A stretch of DNA of 64,000 nucleotides from positions 1,612,001-1,676,000 of the forward strand of contig JBCAML010000002.1 in assembly GCA_038503075.1 (NCBI GenBank), in the 5' to 3' direction. The position numbers and the translations under genes are program-made. Of this stretch, positions 23,963-34,601 are shown one piece after another (within the stretch, counting starts at the first letter, position 1; each line of letters opens with the position of its first letter). Under the pieces are notes generated by a model that saw nothing but the letters and a program-made list of their open reading frames with translations, searched no databases and was not told the DNA's origin. Origin of the DNA: Gyromitra esculenta. Its lineage: Eukaryota > Ascomycota > Pezizomycetes > Pezizales > Discinaceae.

Positions 23963-24620
23963 TCGGATGAGTATGTTAGAGTAGGCATATCGTGTGCGAC
24001 GCAGAGTAGCTACCTCCTATTGTGTGATAAAAATTTAAGAAATGCACTCCGCTGCTGAGTACTAGAGCTCTATGGGGACATCTGAATATGCTGCTATCGT
24101 ATCGAAAGTCTCTGAAGAAAATTTGGCTTCATTTATAATTTTAACCCCCGCAACTCAGTGGTTGTTTTCTCACCATAATAGTAGTTAATTATAGCAGTAC
24201 TTGCCATAACATAGATTTAGGGGTGTCTATATATCCATAAGATTTGCTGAGGCACAATCATCCGTTTCGGGGGGTTGTTACTATCGAGTGATGATCCATG
24301 ACTTGACGCCAGCTTCCTCGCCACTCCAGCCTATCCCCGTCCAGACAATATGTCTTAACTCTAGAAACGGTGGGGATTAGGTAGGGGAACTCTCGTAAGT
24401 TGTAGACATTGTGAAGCGGCCGTGGAGAGTGGGAGACCGCTGGGCAAGGCGATATCAAGAACCCCAACCCTAGCAGCGGAGGCTCTGCACGGGTGATGAC
24501 TAAAGTCTCGGCAGGGTCAGAAACTCCATTGAAGATCTTCAAAGACCACTGACAGTCTCACAAACAACCAACCGCCGTCACCACCACCACCACCACCGCC
24601 TACGAATCCTCCCACCCACC
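23963..24620. other. Intergenic between Thi6-like gene and RPB8
   Basis: No gene is seen. The right half should hold the RPB8 promoter, including the telobox-like word AACCCTAG at 24466-24473, and a short CACCAC run directly before the start codon. Confidence 0.6.
24466..24473 (+). promoter_or_regulatory. Telobox-like motif AACCCTAG upstream of RPB8
   Basis: The motif lies about 150 bp upstream of the RPB8 start codon. The same octamer precedes the PanE-like gene. A Tbf1/Teb1-like binding role is inference. Confidence 0.35.
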
Positions 24621-25237
24621 ATGTCGTAAGTCAAGCTACCTCCCACATCTCCCCAACTAATTATCACCCAACTAACAGGGGGACCTTCCATTTTCAATGG
24701 CAGCGCCGATTCACTCCTCCTCGACTCAACCTTCACCATCACCGAAGTGAACCAAAAGAAGTACGACCGCGTCTCGCGCATCATCGGCACGCGCGAAGAC
24801 CTGAAGTTCTCGCTCGACATCCACTCGGAGATCTACCCGGTCTCGGCCGGGGAAACGGTGCAGCTGTCGATCGCGAGCACGCTCAGTCTCGACGGCAGCA
24901 AGGACGATGCGGCCAACAGCAAGACGGGGTGGCGCGAGACTAGGTCGGGCGAGATGACGCTGGCGGATACGTATGATTATGTTTGTCATGGGAAGGTTTA
25001 TCGGTTTGAGGAGGGGAATGGGGAGGTTATGTAGGTTTTTTCTTTCTTTTCCTTCCTTCTGTTTGTGTTTCTTGTGGTTGGGGTGGTTGTGGTTGGGGTG
25101 GTTGTGGTGGGTTGCTAATGAGAGGGGATAGACATGTGTATGCGAGTTTTGGAGGACTGTTGTTGCATATCGAGGGTCCGCATAAGAGGTTGTCGGGTCT
25201 GAGACATGAGTATATTTACTTGCTTATGAAGAAGTAG
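24621..25237 (+). CDS. RPB8: RNA polymerase I/II/III shared subunit Rpb8
   Basis: Three exons (24621-24625, 24704-25030, 25132-25237) give 145 residues, as expected for Rpb8. The protein begins MSADSLLLDSTFTITEVNQKKYDRVSRI, a family hallmark, contains LDIHSEIYPV and TYDYVCHGKVYRFEE, and ends VYASFGGLLLHIEGPHKRL-to-YLLMKK. The first coding exon is only five bases (ATGTC). The acceptor at 24703 was chosen over the one at 24678 because only it restores the conserved frame. Rpb8 is a small OB-fold subunit present in all three nuclear RNA polymerases. The gene is followed closely and convergently by the Nudix gene. Confidence 0.95.
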
Positions 25238-25489
25238 ATGTGTCTGTATTGGGAAGGAAGGGGGTGGGTGGGTGGGTACGGAACGGTGCCCTCGTATTAA
25301 TTATATTGTACACTGCGTCTCTTTCGTATGGCGAGGGAAGGGGGAATTCAAAAGGCGTTATGTTTCAGTCGATTGGGAGTACTTTATTACCAGGACTAAA
25401 TACAGTAGGGTAGTAACGCATTGCAATGCGATGTAATGCAATCCACTTCAGAACCAATTCGCAGTTTCCAGCAGATCTGTGGGGTTTTT

Positions 25490-26645
25490 TTACCAGGTCG
25501 GGAATTCTAGACGTCGGTGCAGTCGGGATACAATCTCGATGTAGTTTGGCTCGTTCGCGGGCGTGAGAATACCATGGCGGATGAAGAAGTCCAGTAAAAC
25601 TGCAGCAGTCAGCACATGAACAGCACCGCAAATGCATAAAAACAGAGCCACAGGGGAGAAGAACCCACCGAGCGAGCAATTCGGCTTAAAATTTCCCAAA
25701 GCCAGTTCCTCCTGAACCTTCTCCACGTCCCACAGCTTGAACTCCTGCACCTCATCGTCCCCAGGAGCCGGCACCACGTCCTCGCCCACCTCCAAATCAT
25801 AGCAATACTCCACCTCTGGCAGCAGCAGCCCTTCCTCCCCACCCGCGCTTTTCTGCCGAACATAGAAATACGAGACGGAGCCAACGGCTACCGCGTTACG
25901 CACGAGGGACTCTGGGAACGATGCTTCCTCTTCGGATTCCTTGATCAGGGTGTCGTGCACTGACATGCCGGAGGAGATGCCGCCGGCGACTGTGTTGTCG
26001 AGGAGCCCGCCGTATGTGGGTTTGTCGGGATTGCGACGAGGGGTCCAGATGCGGAGGGTGTTGTTTGTGGCCGTGTAGGCTGTCATATGGACCTATGTGA
26101 TTTGTTAAATGGGAGGGGTAGGGGGCAGGTACAAAGGGGAGAAACGAAGGAGGGAAGGAGGGAGGGAGGGAGGAGAGTACGCCGTAGGTTACGACGCCAA
26201 AAAGAGCACAGGCGCTTCGTTCCATCGTCAGGTACGGCTTCCCTGGCGGACAGTATACGGTGTAGAGCTCGTTTCTCCACCCCTTGAGCACCTCGAAACG
26301 GCCAGCTGAGCGCCAGGCTTTGGCCGTGGCCTCCATGTTGGCTGAGCGCTCCTCGGGAGTTGCGCCAGCGAGGGAAACGGTGTCGCCCGAGAAAGTCCAG
26401 TGGGTGCCTGAGAGGGCGGTGTCTTTGAGGGCGGCGATCACGGAGGGGAGGAGGTAGCCCAGGGCGTAGGTCTGGTAGGTGAAGATTGAGAGTGTCGAGA
26501 GACGCTCGGCGTGTAGAGCTGGGTGGACTGAGGCATTGGGGAAGCTGGGGGGGTCAGCTGTGTGCGTGTATGTGGAGATGAGGGGGACCTGCCTGTCGAC
26601 TGAATTAACAAGATCCAGATTGGAGTATCGCTTTTGGGCAGCCAT
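25490..26645 (-). CDS. DUF4743/Nudix hydrolase (Tnr3/YJR142W type, damaged thiamin-diphosphate phosphatase)
   Basis: Minus-strand exons are 26181-26645, 25669-26092 and 25490-25599. A probable extra 48-bp GC-AG intron lies at 26545-26592, giving 316 residues if it is removed (332 if kept). The N-terminal half is the DUF4743 region (LSIFTYQTYALGYLLPSVIAAL; WRNELYTVY). The Nudix domain follows: GGLLDNTVAGGISSGMS and the box-like KESEEEASF, in which the catalytic Glu residues are present, as in this subfamily. The C-terminus (LLDFFIRHGILTPANEPNYIEIVSRLHR) is also typical. Characterised homologues remove a phosphate from oxidised toxic thiamin diphosphate analogues. It is divergent from cnxE with a 175-bp spacer and lies 1.5 kb from the Thi6-like gene. 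Confidence 0.85.
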
Positions 26646-26820
26646 TTTGCGTGTTTTGAAGGGATTGGATATGGATATCAGGATTGGTGGAGTGGAGGAT
26701 ATTGGGGTGGAGCGGTGGAGTTGGTGGTGACGTCGGTTCTTATCGATAAGCGGTGCAGCTTCCCCCCGCACAACTGCGCCGACCCCGCCGACATCGCACT
26801 TCTCCGCCGCAGATACAGCC
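26646..26820. promoter_or_regulatory. Shared divergent promoter, Nudix gene / cnxE
   Basis: Only 175 bp separate the two start codons, which point away from each other, so both core promoters must lie here or overlap the coding ends. I see no strong TATA box. Confidence 0.5.
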
Positions 26821-29058
26821 ATGTCCCACCTCCTGCACAGAAAGATCCACCCCGCGGTTCCGGCCACCCCGTCCGCCCCGACCGCCCCCTCCAGGTCCTC
26901 CTCAACTCTCACTGTCGCAATCATCATCGTCTCCACCACCGCTGCAAAGGATCCCTCCACCGACACATCTGGACAGCTCCTCCGCGACTTCTTTGCAAGC
27001 TCGAGCGCCGAGTCGCTCGTGTGGGATGTCATCGATACGCGGATCGTCAGCGACGATGTGAATGCGATCCAGGCCGCAGTGACGGAGTGGGCGGATGCAC
27101 GCAGGGCCGTCAATCTGGTTGTTACCACCGGGGGAACTGGATTCGCCGTGAGCGACAGGACTCCCGAAGCCGTGAGGAGTCTGCTGCACAAAGAGGCGCC
27201 GGGGCTTGTGTAAGTGCTGCTGCAGCTCTGTTGGCGGTCTGTACTGGTGTTGATGGAATCTAGACATGCGATGCTCACGGCGTCACTTAATATCACTCCC
27301 TGTAGGTCTTGAAGCCCCGATTGTCTGATATACGTCTGTATAGCGCTTGCATCTGCATAAAGACACAGGCTGACCGGTGCAGTCGCAATGATGGCCCGTC
27401 CTGTCGCCGGTGTGCGCGGCGGCACCATAGTCATAACCCTCCCCGGTTCGCCCAAGGGCGCCCAGGAGAATCTCTCTGCTCTGATCAAGCTCCTCCCGCA
27501 CGCCTGCATCCAGGCCTCGGGCTCGGCGTCCTCCCGCGCCCTGCACTCCGGCGGCATTGCGGCGCTGGAGAAGAGTGCTGGAATCACTCCCGCTGCCCCC
27601 TCGCACTCGCACTCGCACCCGCACCACTCGCACTCGCACTCTCGCTCCGACCACCACCACCACCACCACCATGCCCCCAAGCCGCACACCGCCCCCCGCG
27701 CCAATAAGCTCGGCGACAGCGTTACCCAGCGCCACCGCGAGAGCCCCTACCCTCTCTTCAGCGTCGCGGATGCAACCGCTATCATTGCCCACCAAGCACC
27801 CCTCGGCGCCACCACATCCCACCCCGTAAACTCTGCCCTCGTGGGCCACGTCCTCGCCGAAGATGTCACCGCGGCCGAAAGCGTCCCTGCGTACCGCGCC
27901 AGCATTGTGGACGGCTATGCAATCGTGCACACCGACGGAGCAGGCGTGTATCCCGTGGTATCGGTCTCCCACGCTGCACCCGGAGCCATTCCATCGCTGC
28001 GAGCCGGCGAGATTGCCCGAATCACAACCGGCGCACCATTGCCCCCCGGCGCAACAGCAGTGGTGATGGTCGAAGACACAGTGCTGACCGGCACAACCGC
28101 CGACGGCGGCGAAGAGCAAGAAGTCGAGATCCTCACCGACAGAGTCCAGGACGGCGAAAACATCCGAGAAATAGGCAGCGACGTCACAGCCGGCGACATA
28201 GTGCTTAAAGCCGGCACCCTCATCTCCGCCGTCGGCGGCGAAATCGGACTCCTGGCATCCGTCGGCCGCGCCAGCGTCCTTGTCTGCAAAAAACCCACAA
28301 TCGGCGTCCTCAGCACCGGCGACGAGCTCGTCAGCCACACCCGCGAGGGTAGTCTCCAGCTCGGCGAGATTCGAGATAGCAACCGCCCTGCACTCCTCAG
28401 TGCGATCGCGGCATGGGGCTTCCCAGCCCTCGACCTCGGCATCGCCGCCGACTGTCCCGACGCCCTCGAAGCCACCCTGCGCGAGGCCCTCGAGGCCGTC
28501 GACGTCATCGTGACTACCGGCGGGGTCTCCATGGGCGAATTAGACCTGCTCAAGCCCACGATCGAGCAGTCCCTCAGCGGCACCATCCACTTTGGCCGCG
28601 TCGCTATGAAGCCGGGAAAGCCGACGACGTTCGCGACAGTCCCGAACGCGGCCGGCACGAAACTGGTGTTTGCGCTGCCGGGCAACCCGGCGTCCGCGCT
28701 CGTCACGTTCCATCTGTTTGTGTTGCCAGCGGCGAGGAAGATGTCGGGTATGGCGTCGGGGTGGGAGCTGCCGAAGGTGCGGGTTACGCTGGATCAAGAC
28801 GTTGGCTTGGATTCAAGGCCGGAGTTTCATAGAGTTGCCGTGGCGTTTGATCCTGCGGATGGAAAGCTGCATGCGCGGAGCACGGGGGCGCAGAGGAGTA
28901 GTAGGGTTGGGAGCGCGGGCGGGGCGAACGCGGTGCTATGCTTGCCGGCGAGAGGAGAGGCGGGGGAGAAAAGGGGGGAGCTGGGGGTTGTGCCGGCGGG
29001 GGAAAGTGTGGATGCTATTATGTGGGGACAGATGGGGGTTGTTGGTGTGGGCGTGTAG
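26821..29058 (+). CDS. cnxE: Molybdenum cofactor biosynthesis fusion MogA-MoeA (gephyrin/CnxE type)
   Basis: Exons 26821-27209, 27264-27301 and 27383-29058 give 700 residues. The N-terminal MogA/G domain (about 20-190) adenylylates molybdopterin: LTVAIIIVSTTA, VVTTGGTGFAVSDRTPEAV, EAPGLVHAML, RPVAGVRG and LPGSPKGAQEN. The C-terminal MoeA/E domain (about 265-700) inserts molybdate: VPAYRASIVDGYA, ITTGAPLPPGA, GVLSTGDELV, IRDSNRPAL, TTGGVSMGELDLLKP, FGRVAMKPGKPTTFA and FALPGNPASALVTF. The linker is short and His-rich (about residues 215-240, DNA 27598-27674) instead of the long gephyrin linker. Both active-site motif sets look complete. The gene is clearly GC-richer than most others in the window. 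The product serves nitrate reductase and other molybdoenzymes. Confidence 0.96.
27598..27674 (+). repeat. Coding CACTCG/CAC repeat (His-rich linker)
   Basis: The DNA reads as runs of CACTCG, CACCCG and finally a CAC/ACC run. They encode alternating His-Ser and then seven consecutive His residues between the two cnxE domains. The tract is length-unstable in principle and could bind metal. Confidence 0.85.
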
Positions 29059-30615
29059 GTGGGCGGTGGGCAGACGAGTGATGGATTGTGATGGGTGCCT
29101 AATGTACTTGGGTATGGTGACGGAGTGACGGGAGCAAATATAGTGATTTTGAATATACCTGGTTGTTACTTTGCGTTGCCCTCTCTCTCAAAAGTGATAT
29201 AAATTTAGATTGGGGTATTGAGATAAGACTGGGTTCAAATTAAGTACTAGGCATCGCGAGTCGACGGACGCTTGCTCAGTAGCTAACGAAATCCAAGCGC
29301 TCCTCTAAAAGCGAATTGCCATTGATAAGAAAATCAAGGACATCTAGTTAACAGATTAACTAGAGATAAACTCGTGATCTGAACTGAAGGGGTTCAGTGA
29401 TTTATTGTATAGAAAATAGTCCAACTGACGGGAACAAGAATATCAGTCTTATGATCATTGCTGCTTGGACCTACGTAGGCCACGCTGTTTGCTTTGCTTT
29501 TATTTTATGGAATTACTTGGCAGTCCACCTTGGCAGTCCCGCTCACGGGCAGACTATTAATCTTTGTCGACCGCAGTCCGTCCAGTCCGTCTGTGTACTG
29601 GCTTAGCATCGTCGGATTGCGGTCGGACAGTAGTCGGGCTGACTTGCTTAGGAGCATTTCTACCATATGGGTGTTCTGTCGTAGCATCTCCATGGAGATG
29701 ATCTAATCTCCGTGTTTTTTGGGTAGCCGACCACACAGTTCATTATAGAAGGGTTGATTGCTTAGGGACGTATCACCGCATTAGAGATGGCGTGCTTTGG
29801 GGTGGCTTAATAACAATGAGTAGTGTTTGTAATTATCTATCTACATGTATCTATCTACGATCAAAAATACCCACGTAATGGTATAACTAAAGCTAAGTGG
29901 GAACACATAAGTTATAATGACAAACGTTGGTTATAACAGTACCTTTCCATGCAATGATCAAGGATGCGTCAGCTCAACAGTGCTCATTAATCCATAATGA
30001 TCACTGACAAAATACTGTTCTCCGACCTCATTACTTTTATCCACCTCGGTCTTCAACCCAACACCAACAATCTTCATTTCACTATTTCTAGCCAGGCCCA
30101 CATCCCAAAAAGCCAATATTTTATCCACCCTGCGAGGGGGGTATTTACAAGATGGCTGATATCCCCACGTTTCTCCCCTTGCTCCAGTCTGTCCAACCCA
30201 TAAATCGTTCATCCCTATCCGCCGGGGGGAGATCCTCATCATCCATGGTTATCGCGTCCATATCTCCGCCCACAAACCCCTGCGTATGTCCCTGACATCC
30301 TGGGAACATCCCTTACAGTAGTCAATTGAATGAACGGATATAGACGCTTGAACATGCTATATACCATCCTCTACTAGTAGCTCAGGGGGAGTAGAGTACT
30401 ACTACTACTACCAGGTGAATTTCCAATCCCTCCCAGCAAGATGCGGCTCTGCAGACGTAGATCTTGGCAGCCTGTTCGCTTAATCTAAAACTTCCCCACA
30501 CAAACAACGTCATCGCATCCCATTCCAATTTCCATCCCCAGACATCCATCCTCCCCCCTCAAAAAACACCCAGCTCTTACAGTAATAAACGACAAACCTC
30601 CTTTCCAACAAAATC
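29059..30615. other. Intergenic between cnxE and FMP46
   Basis: No gene is recognised. The stretch contains one TACATGTA (29842) and an imperfect inverted repeat around 29565-29630 (CGCAGTCCGTCCAG against a downstream GGATTGCGGTCGGAC). A ACTACTACTACTACC run at about 30400 follows a weak tRNA-like A box that I did not accept as a tRNA. Confidence 0.55.
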
Positions 30616-31175
30616 ATGTTCCGCTTCGTAAGTTCCTTCAATTCAACATAAAAAACAAAAATAAACAACACTAAGCAGGGGAGAGGAAAAACATCTTCCC
30701 ACCCATCCACCCCTAGAAAAGATCTCTCGACGTCCTAACGCTTTTCCATGCGCCAAGCTCCACCACCTCCAACCGTATCTTAGATATCCTCAAGACTGCT
30801 TCTGCAGCCCATACAGATGACGGCACTAGCAAAAACCCAAAGCCTGCTTTCGAGCTCGAGGTTGTCGATGCCCCGCAGGTCCCCACGCCCGACCAGCTGA
30901 GGTCTATTCTGGATTTCGTGGGGAAGGATAAAGTTGCCACGGTCTTCAAGGGCGCTGCGTCCCAGAAGGAGGCTATGAAAGCACTTGCTGAGGGGGGTCC
31001 AGACATCAGCGAAAGGGTGCTGAGACCGTTGTTGGTGGATTGGAATAATGGGAGGGCTGGTGAGTTTGCTTGATATTTTTTTGGCTTAGCTGGATATATG
31101 CTAATGAACCGGTGGACAGTGCTGGGAGCGGATGAGAGTGCTGTAAAAGGCTTGGTGGATTCACTTCCAAAATAA
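30616..31175 (+). CDS. FMP46: Fmp46-type mitochondrial thioredoxin-like redox protein (DUF1687)
   Basis: Three exons (30616-30627, 30717-31059, 31120-31175) give 136 residues. The protein begins MFRFKRSLDVLTLFHAPSS, the typical start of this family, continues with TPDQLRSILDFVG and ends in the conserved LVDWNNGRAVLGADESAV segment. The first exon has only 12 bases and ends in frame, so the start depends on the splice GTAAGT at 30628 and the acceptor at 30716. Yeast Fmp46 is a putative mitochondrial redox protein; its substrate is unknown. The gene is convergent with the NIMA kinase. Confidence 0.85.
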
Positions 31176-31802
31176 AATTGTGTTTTGTGAATTGTCGAGA
31201 AGCCCGGCTTTCTACTTCACTTTCTACTACAGCTATCCTTAAACAAAAATGTCGATATTCATAGTACACGTTGAAAAGCGGAGGTTTGATAGCCGGGCAG
31301 TTTCAAAGAACACATAATTTGAAGAAATTTTGAATGTACATTCGTGATTTTATCGTTGATCCAGCTTCTCTATCCCACACAAACAAAAGAAATGGTCCAG
31401 TTAGGCAGTAAGGCTGCGAATCAGCCTTCCAAACAATCAAGTAAGAAAAAATATAAACGAGGCCCTCCTAACTATAAACACCATCCATCCATCCATCCAA
31501 TACCTGCCATGTACAGCTGTATGTATAGTACGACGAGCACGGGTATTATAATTCAGTTCAAAAAAAAAACCATGCTCGTACCCAAACCCTGTGACATATG
31601 TACGCCTTCCAAGGTATCCATCCAATGCCAACGCAAAAAAAACACCAACCTCGCTACCCTCAACCAAAAAAAAAACGCCCGCGAAACCAACAATCGCTAT
31701 AAAACACAAACGGAACCAAAACGGTAAAGTTAAGAAATAAAATAGTACAATCTGCAAACGGCCGAGAGAAGAATGAGGATCGAAGTCTGGACTTCGATCA
31801 AA
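31176..31802. other. Convergent intergenic region
   Basis: This is the space between the 3' ends of FMP46 and the NIMA kinase. It is A-rich with several A tracts on the + strand, consistent with 3' UTRs. The open frames here are low-complexity and look non-coding. Confidence 0.6.
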
Positions 31803-33870
31803 TTAAATCCTCCTTTGGTGCCTCTTAAGGAAAGGGCTAGGTATATCGTCCGCCCAATCGGGATCTTCCTGCTGACGGATTTGCACAAGGCTTAGTGCCT
31901 TGGTCTTGGTAGCTGCCGTCATCTTGGGTGTTGCTCCATCGCTGGAGCTCGAGTTGCGCTTATCATTCGTAGAGCCGAATAGAAATTTCGGCGCACCTTG
32001 GATGAATCTATCCCCAGTTTTTCCAACCCCCTTCATCGGCGATCCATTCACAAATCCGTTTGTGAATGTCGAAGCCCTGTTCAAGCCAGAACGTTTCTTT
32101 GTTGGTGAGGAAACATCCTCGTCCTGGATGGTAGATGCACCTTCGAGGGCTAGGCTATCCATAAGACCATTCTGCGGGACAGACAAATTGTTTTTATTTG
32201 ATAGCTTGAAAGGCAACTTAAAAACCCCTTGAGAAGCGGCGTTCTGTTGAAGCGAATGGGAACGCAGTTGGTTCGATGGCGCAGAAATCAAGTCTTGAAG
32301 AGGCATGCGGGGAGGTGCTTGATCATGGAGGTGTCCAAAGAAGTTCTTTCGGGGACTAGAGTCAAGCACCGATGGGGAGCCCATAGTAATATCCGCGGGC
32401 GACTCGGGAACCATCATTTTAGGGCGCATACGTGGCGGGCTCTCGGGGATACTGGGCGCATACGCTGAGTCGTTCCCAGTAGAACAAGACAGGACCGCCG
32501 GAGTTGAAGTTCTTGGTACGAGATCCATCTGTTCAATCATCCTCCTAACCATCACCTCAGCCTCTACCTGCCACTTTTTCTGAGACTCAACTTCTCGTTT
32601 CTGGAACTCCTCAAGTTGCAATGCGACCCTCCTCTCAATCTCTGTCTGAGCCTTCACTTCCCACTCTCGCCGGAGCACATTATGCAATTCGTCGCATCGT
32701 TCCTGTAACGCCTTCCTCGCCAGCTCTTGTTCCATCGCGAATTGTGCGTCTTTTCGCCTAAGCTCCTCCTCTTTCATTTTCAGCTCCTCCTCTTTTGTCC
32801 TCAGTATTTCCTCCTTCCTCTTGAAAGATCTAGACAAATCAATTGCCTCAATTTCCCGACGGTTGAGCTTGACATAAGGCATTTGTAGCAATTGTGCTGT
32901 ATCAGGTCTCTTTGCAGGGTCTCGCTGAAGACACATATCGATTACTCTCCCAAGCTCTGGTGAGTACTGGCTAGGAATTGGCGTATAACGGCCCTCCTTG
33001 ATTTTAATACTAAGACCATGGAGATTCTGAGCATTGAAAGGGGGTGCAAGTCTGCACAGTTCATAAACAATGCATCCAAGAGCCCATATATCCGACTTGT
33101 GTGTATAATTGTCTTCGCTGATAAGTTCTGGCGACATATAATAAGGTGTACCCACATATGTACTCGCCAGATGCTGTTCGGGCGCTAACATTTTCGAAAG
33201 ACCAAAGTCACCCAATTTCACGGCGTGGTCCATGTCGAGAAAAACTAACCACAAATGTCAGCCCACTCTCTGCCCCCCCCCAGTAGACATCAGGAAATGG
33301 AATACTGACTGTTCTCGGGCTTCAAATCTCTGTGTAAAATCCTCACAACATCACCAATCGACTGCCGTGTCAAAGACTTATCCGCCGAGAAAACATCACC
33401 CACTTCCGGAGGGTTAACCCCATTGTGACACCGATATAGGGCTTGTAGCACCTGTGTAAATATCGACCAGACGTAGTGTTCCGGCACCATGGTTCGCTCG
33501 GCTTTGCACCTCTTAATAATTGTTGATAAGTCGCCATTGCCGCAATATTCCATGTAAAGATGTATTGATTGTTCCTTCTTCATGTGATCACGGTGGAAGT
33601 ACTCGACAATATTGCGGTGTTTCAGACGGGCAAGGATCTCGAACTCGGCAACAAGTTGGTTCTTTTCTTTATCAGTCATTCGAACGTAGGATATTTCTTT
33701 TCGAACTAGGATCTAAAGTGTCAAGATAGATCAGCAAGGTTCAAGGCATAACGAGGCATCACGTGGGTTCATACCAGGCCGTCCGAGCGACGCCGAACCT
33801 TGCGAATTTGGCCAAAAGCACCATGGCCGATCAATTCTAACACTTCATAGGCATCTGAGGTGGAAGCCAT
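31803..33870 (-). CDS. nimA: NIMA-type serine/threonine protein kinase (NIMA/Kin3, NEK family)
   Basis: Three exons (33775-33870, 33310-33712, 31803-33244) give 646 residues. The kinase domain spans about 9-300: glycine loop IGHGAFGQIRKVRRRSDG, ILVRKEI with the ATP-binding Lys, LYMEYCGNGDLS, the fungal NIMA-specific insert CHNGVNPPEVGDVF, catalytic HRDLKPENIF, DFGLSK, STYVGTPYYMSPE and SDIWALGCIVYELC. A Glu/Lys/Arg-rich coiled coil (about 305-400) follows, as in NIMA, and then a Ser-rich tail with several SP/TP sites. NIMA kinases promote mitotic entry and act at the spindle pole and nuclear envelope. The start is the only ATG just before AYEVLELIGHG. Orthology to nimA/KIN3 is confident because fungi usually have a single copy. 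Confidence 0.93.
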
Positions 33871-34601
33871 CTTAAAGTCACTGCGAATTTACTTTGGGAA
33901 TGTCCGGGATAACGGCGGGTAACTCAGAAAGAGGGGGGGTGAAGCAGGAGACGGATGAATGATGAGTGCTAGGGAGACGGAAATACTGAGCAGGAGGCTG
34001 AGATCTACAGGTGGTGCCCTTTCGTTAGTCGTTGGTCGTGATCTGGTGGTCGTTGGTCGTTGTCGCTGGCGATGGATGGAAGGTACTTACGGGGTCTTTA
34101 TGCAACAGCGAACTACCAGGTGTTGCGATAAACAAAAAAACGTGGCCTTGTTGCCCTAGCAACAAAAGGTATCAGGTTGCGTTTCGAGCAGATGATTTGT
34201 CATCGGGGTTAGGGTTTAAGTGTGGTCGAAGCGAGTGATGGGTTGGGTGGATGCTTCAGAAACAATAAGTTTCATCTCTTCACGCTTTGGACTTCGATCT
34301 CTGGATTCTTCTCCACCTCTTGTTTTGTCTTCTCCCATAAGCGCCCCCGGGGCCCCAGGCAATCCCGGTACAGCAATCGCAGCGCATGCCCACTATAACG
34401 GTTACAATACAAGAAATCTATCGACCTATACGCCTTACAAACCACCTAACCAAATAAAGAAATTGTCGAAAAAATAGGAATAAAATAGGAATAAAACCGC
34501 AATAGTGGTACAACAAATAAAGCTAAGATGGACTTCGAAATATCAATTTTTATTAGACTGGGAAGTGTTAGCTTCGGAGGGATGTGAACTGTGAATGTAA
34601 A
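33871..34601. other. Intergenic, NIMA promoter and SEN1 3' end
   Basis: The minus-strand NIMA promoter must lie here. It includes GTTAGGGTTT (34207-34216), an exact telobox in reverse orientation. No other gene is seen. Confidence 0.6.
34207..34218 (-). promoter_or_regulatory. Telobox upstream of NIMA kinase
   Basis: On the minus strand the sequence reads AAACCCTAAC, a perfect telobox, about 340 bp upstream of the NIMA start codon. Confidence 0.4.

Noticed and set aside
25896..27704. 602-codon minus-strand open frame
   Set aside because: It runs through the Nudix exon 1 and intron and then antisense through cnxE; only the part starting MAAQKRYSNLDL is real. The rest is a shadow of GC-rich coding DNA.
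27283..28338. 351-codon minus-strand open frame
   Set aside because: Antisense to cnxE exon 3; a consequence of high GC3, no independent motif.
30370..30430. tRNA-like TAGCTCAGGGGGAGTAGAG
   Set aside because: Matches an A box, but no cloverleaf, no B box and an ACTACTACT repeat follow.
31344..31757. 127- and 106-codon frames on opposite strands
   Set aside because: A-rich convergent 3' UTR region; Lys/Asn-biased or Phe/Val-biased composition only.
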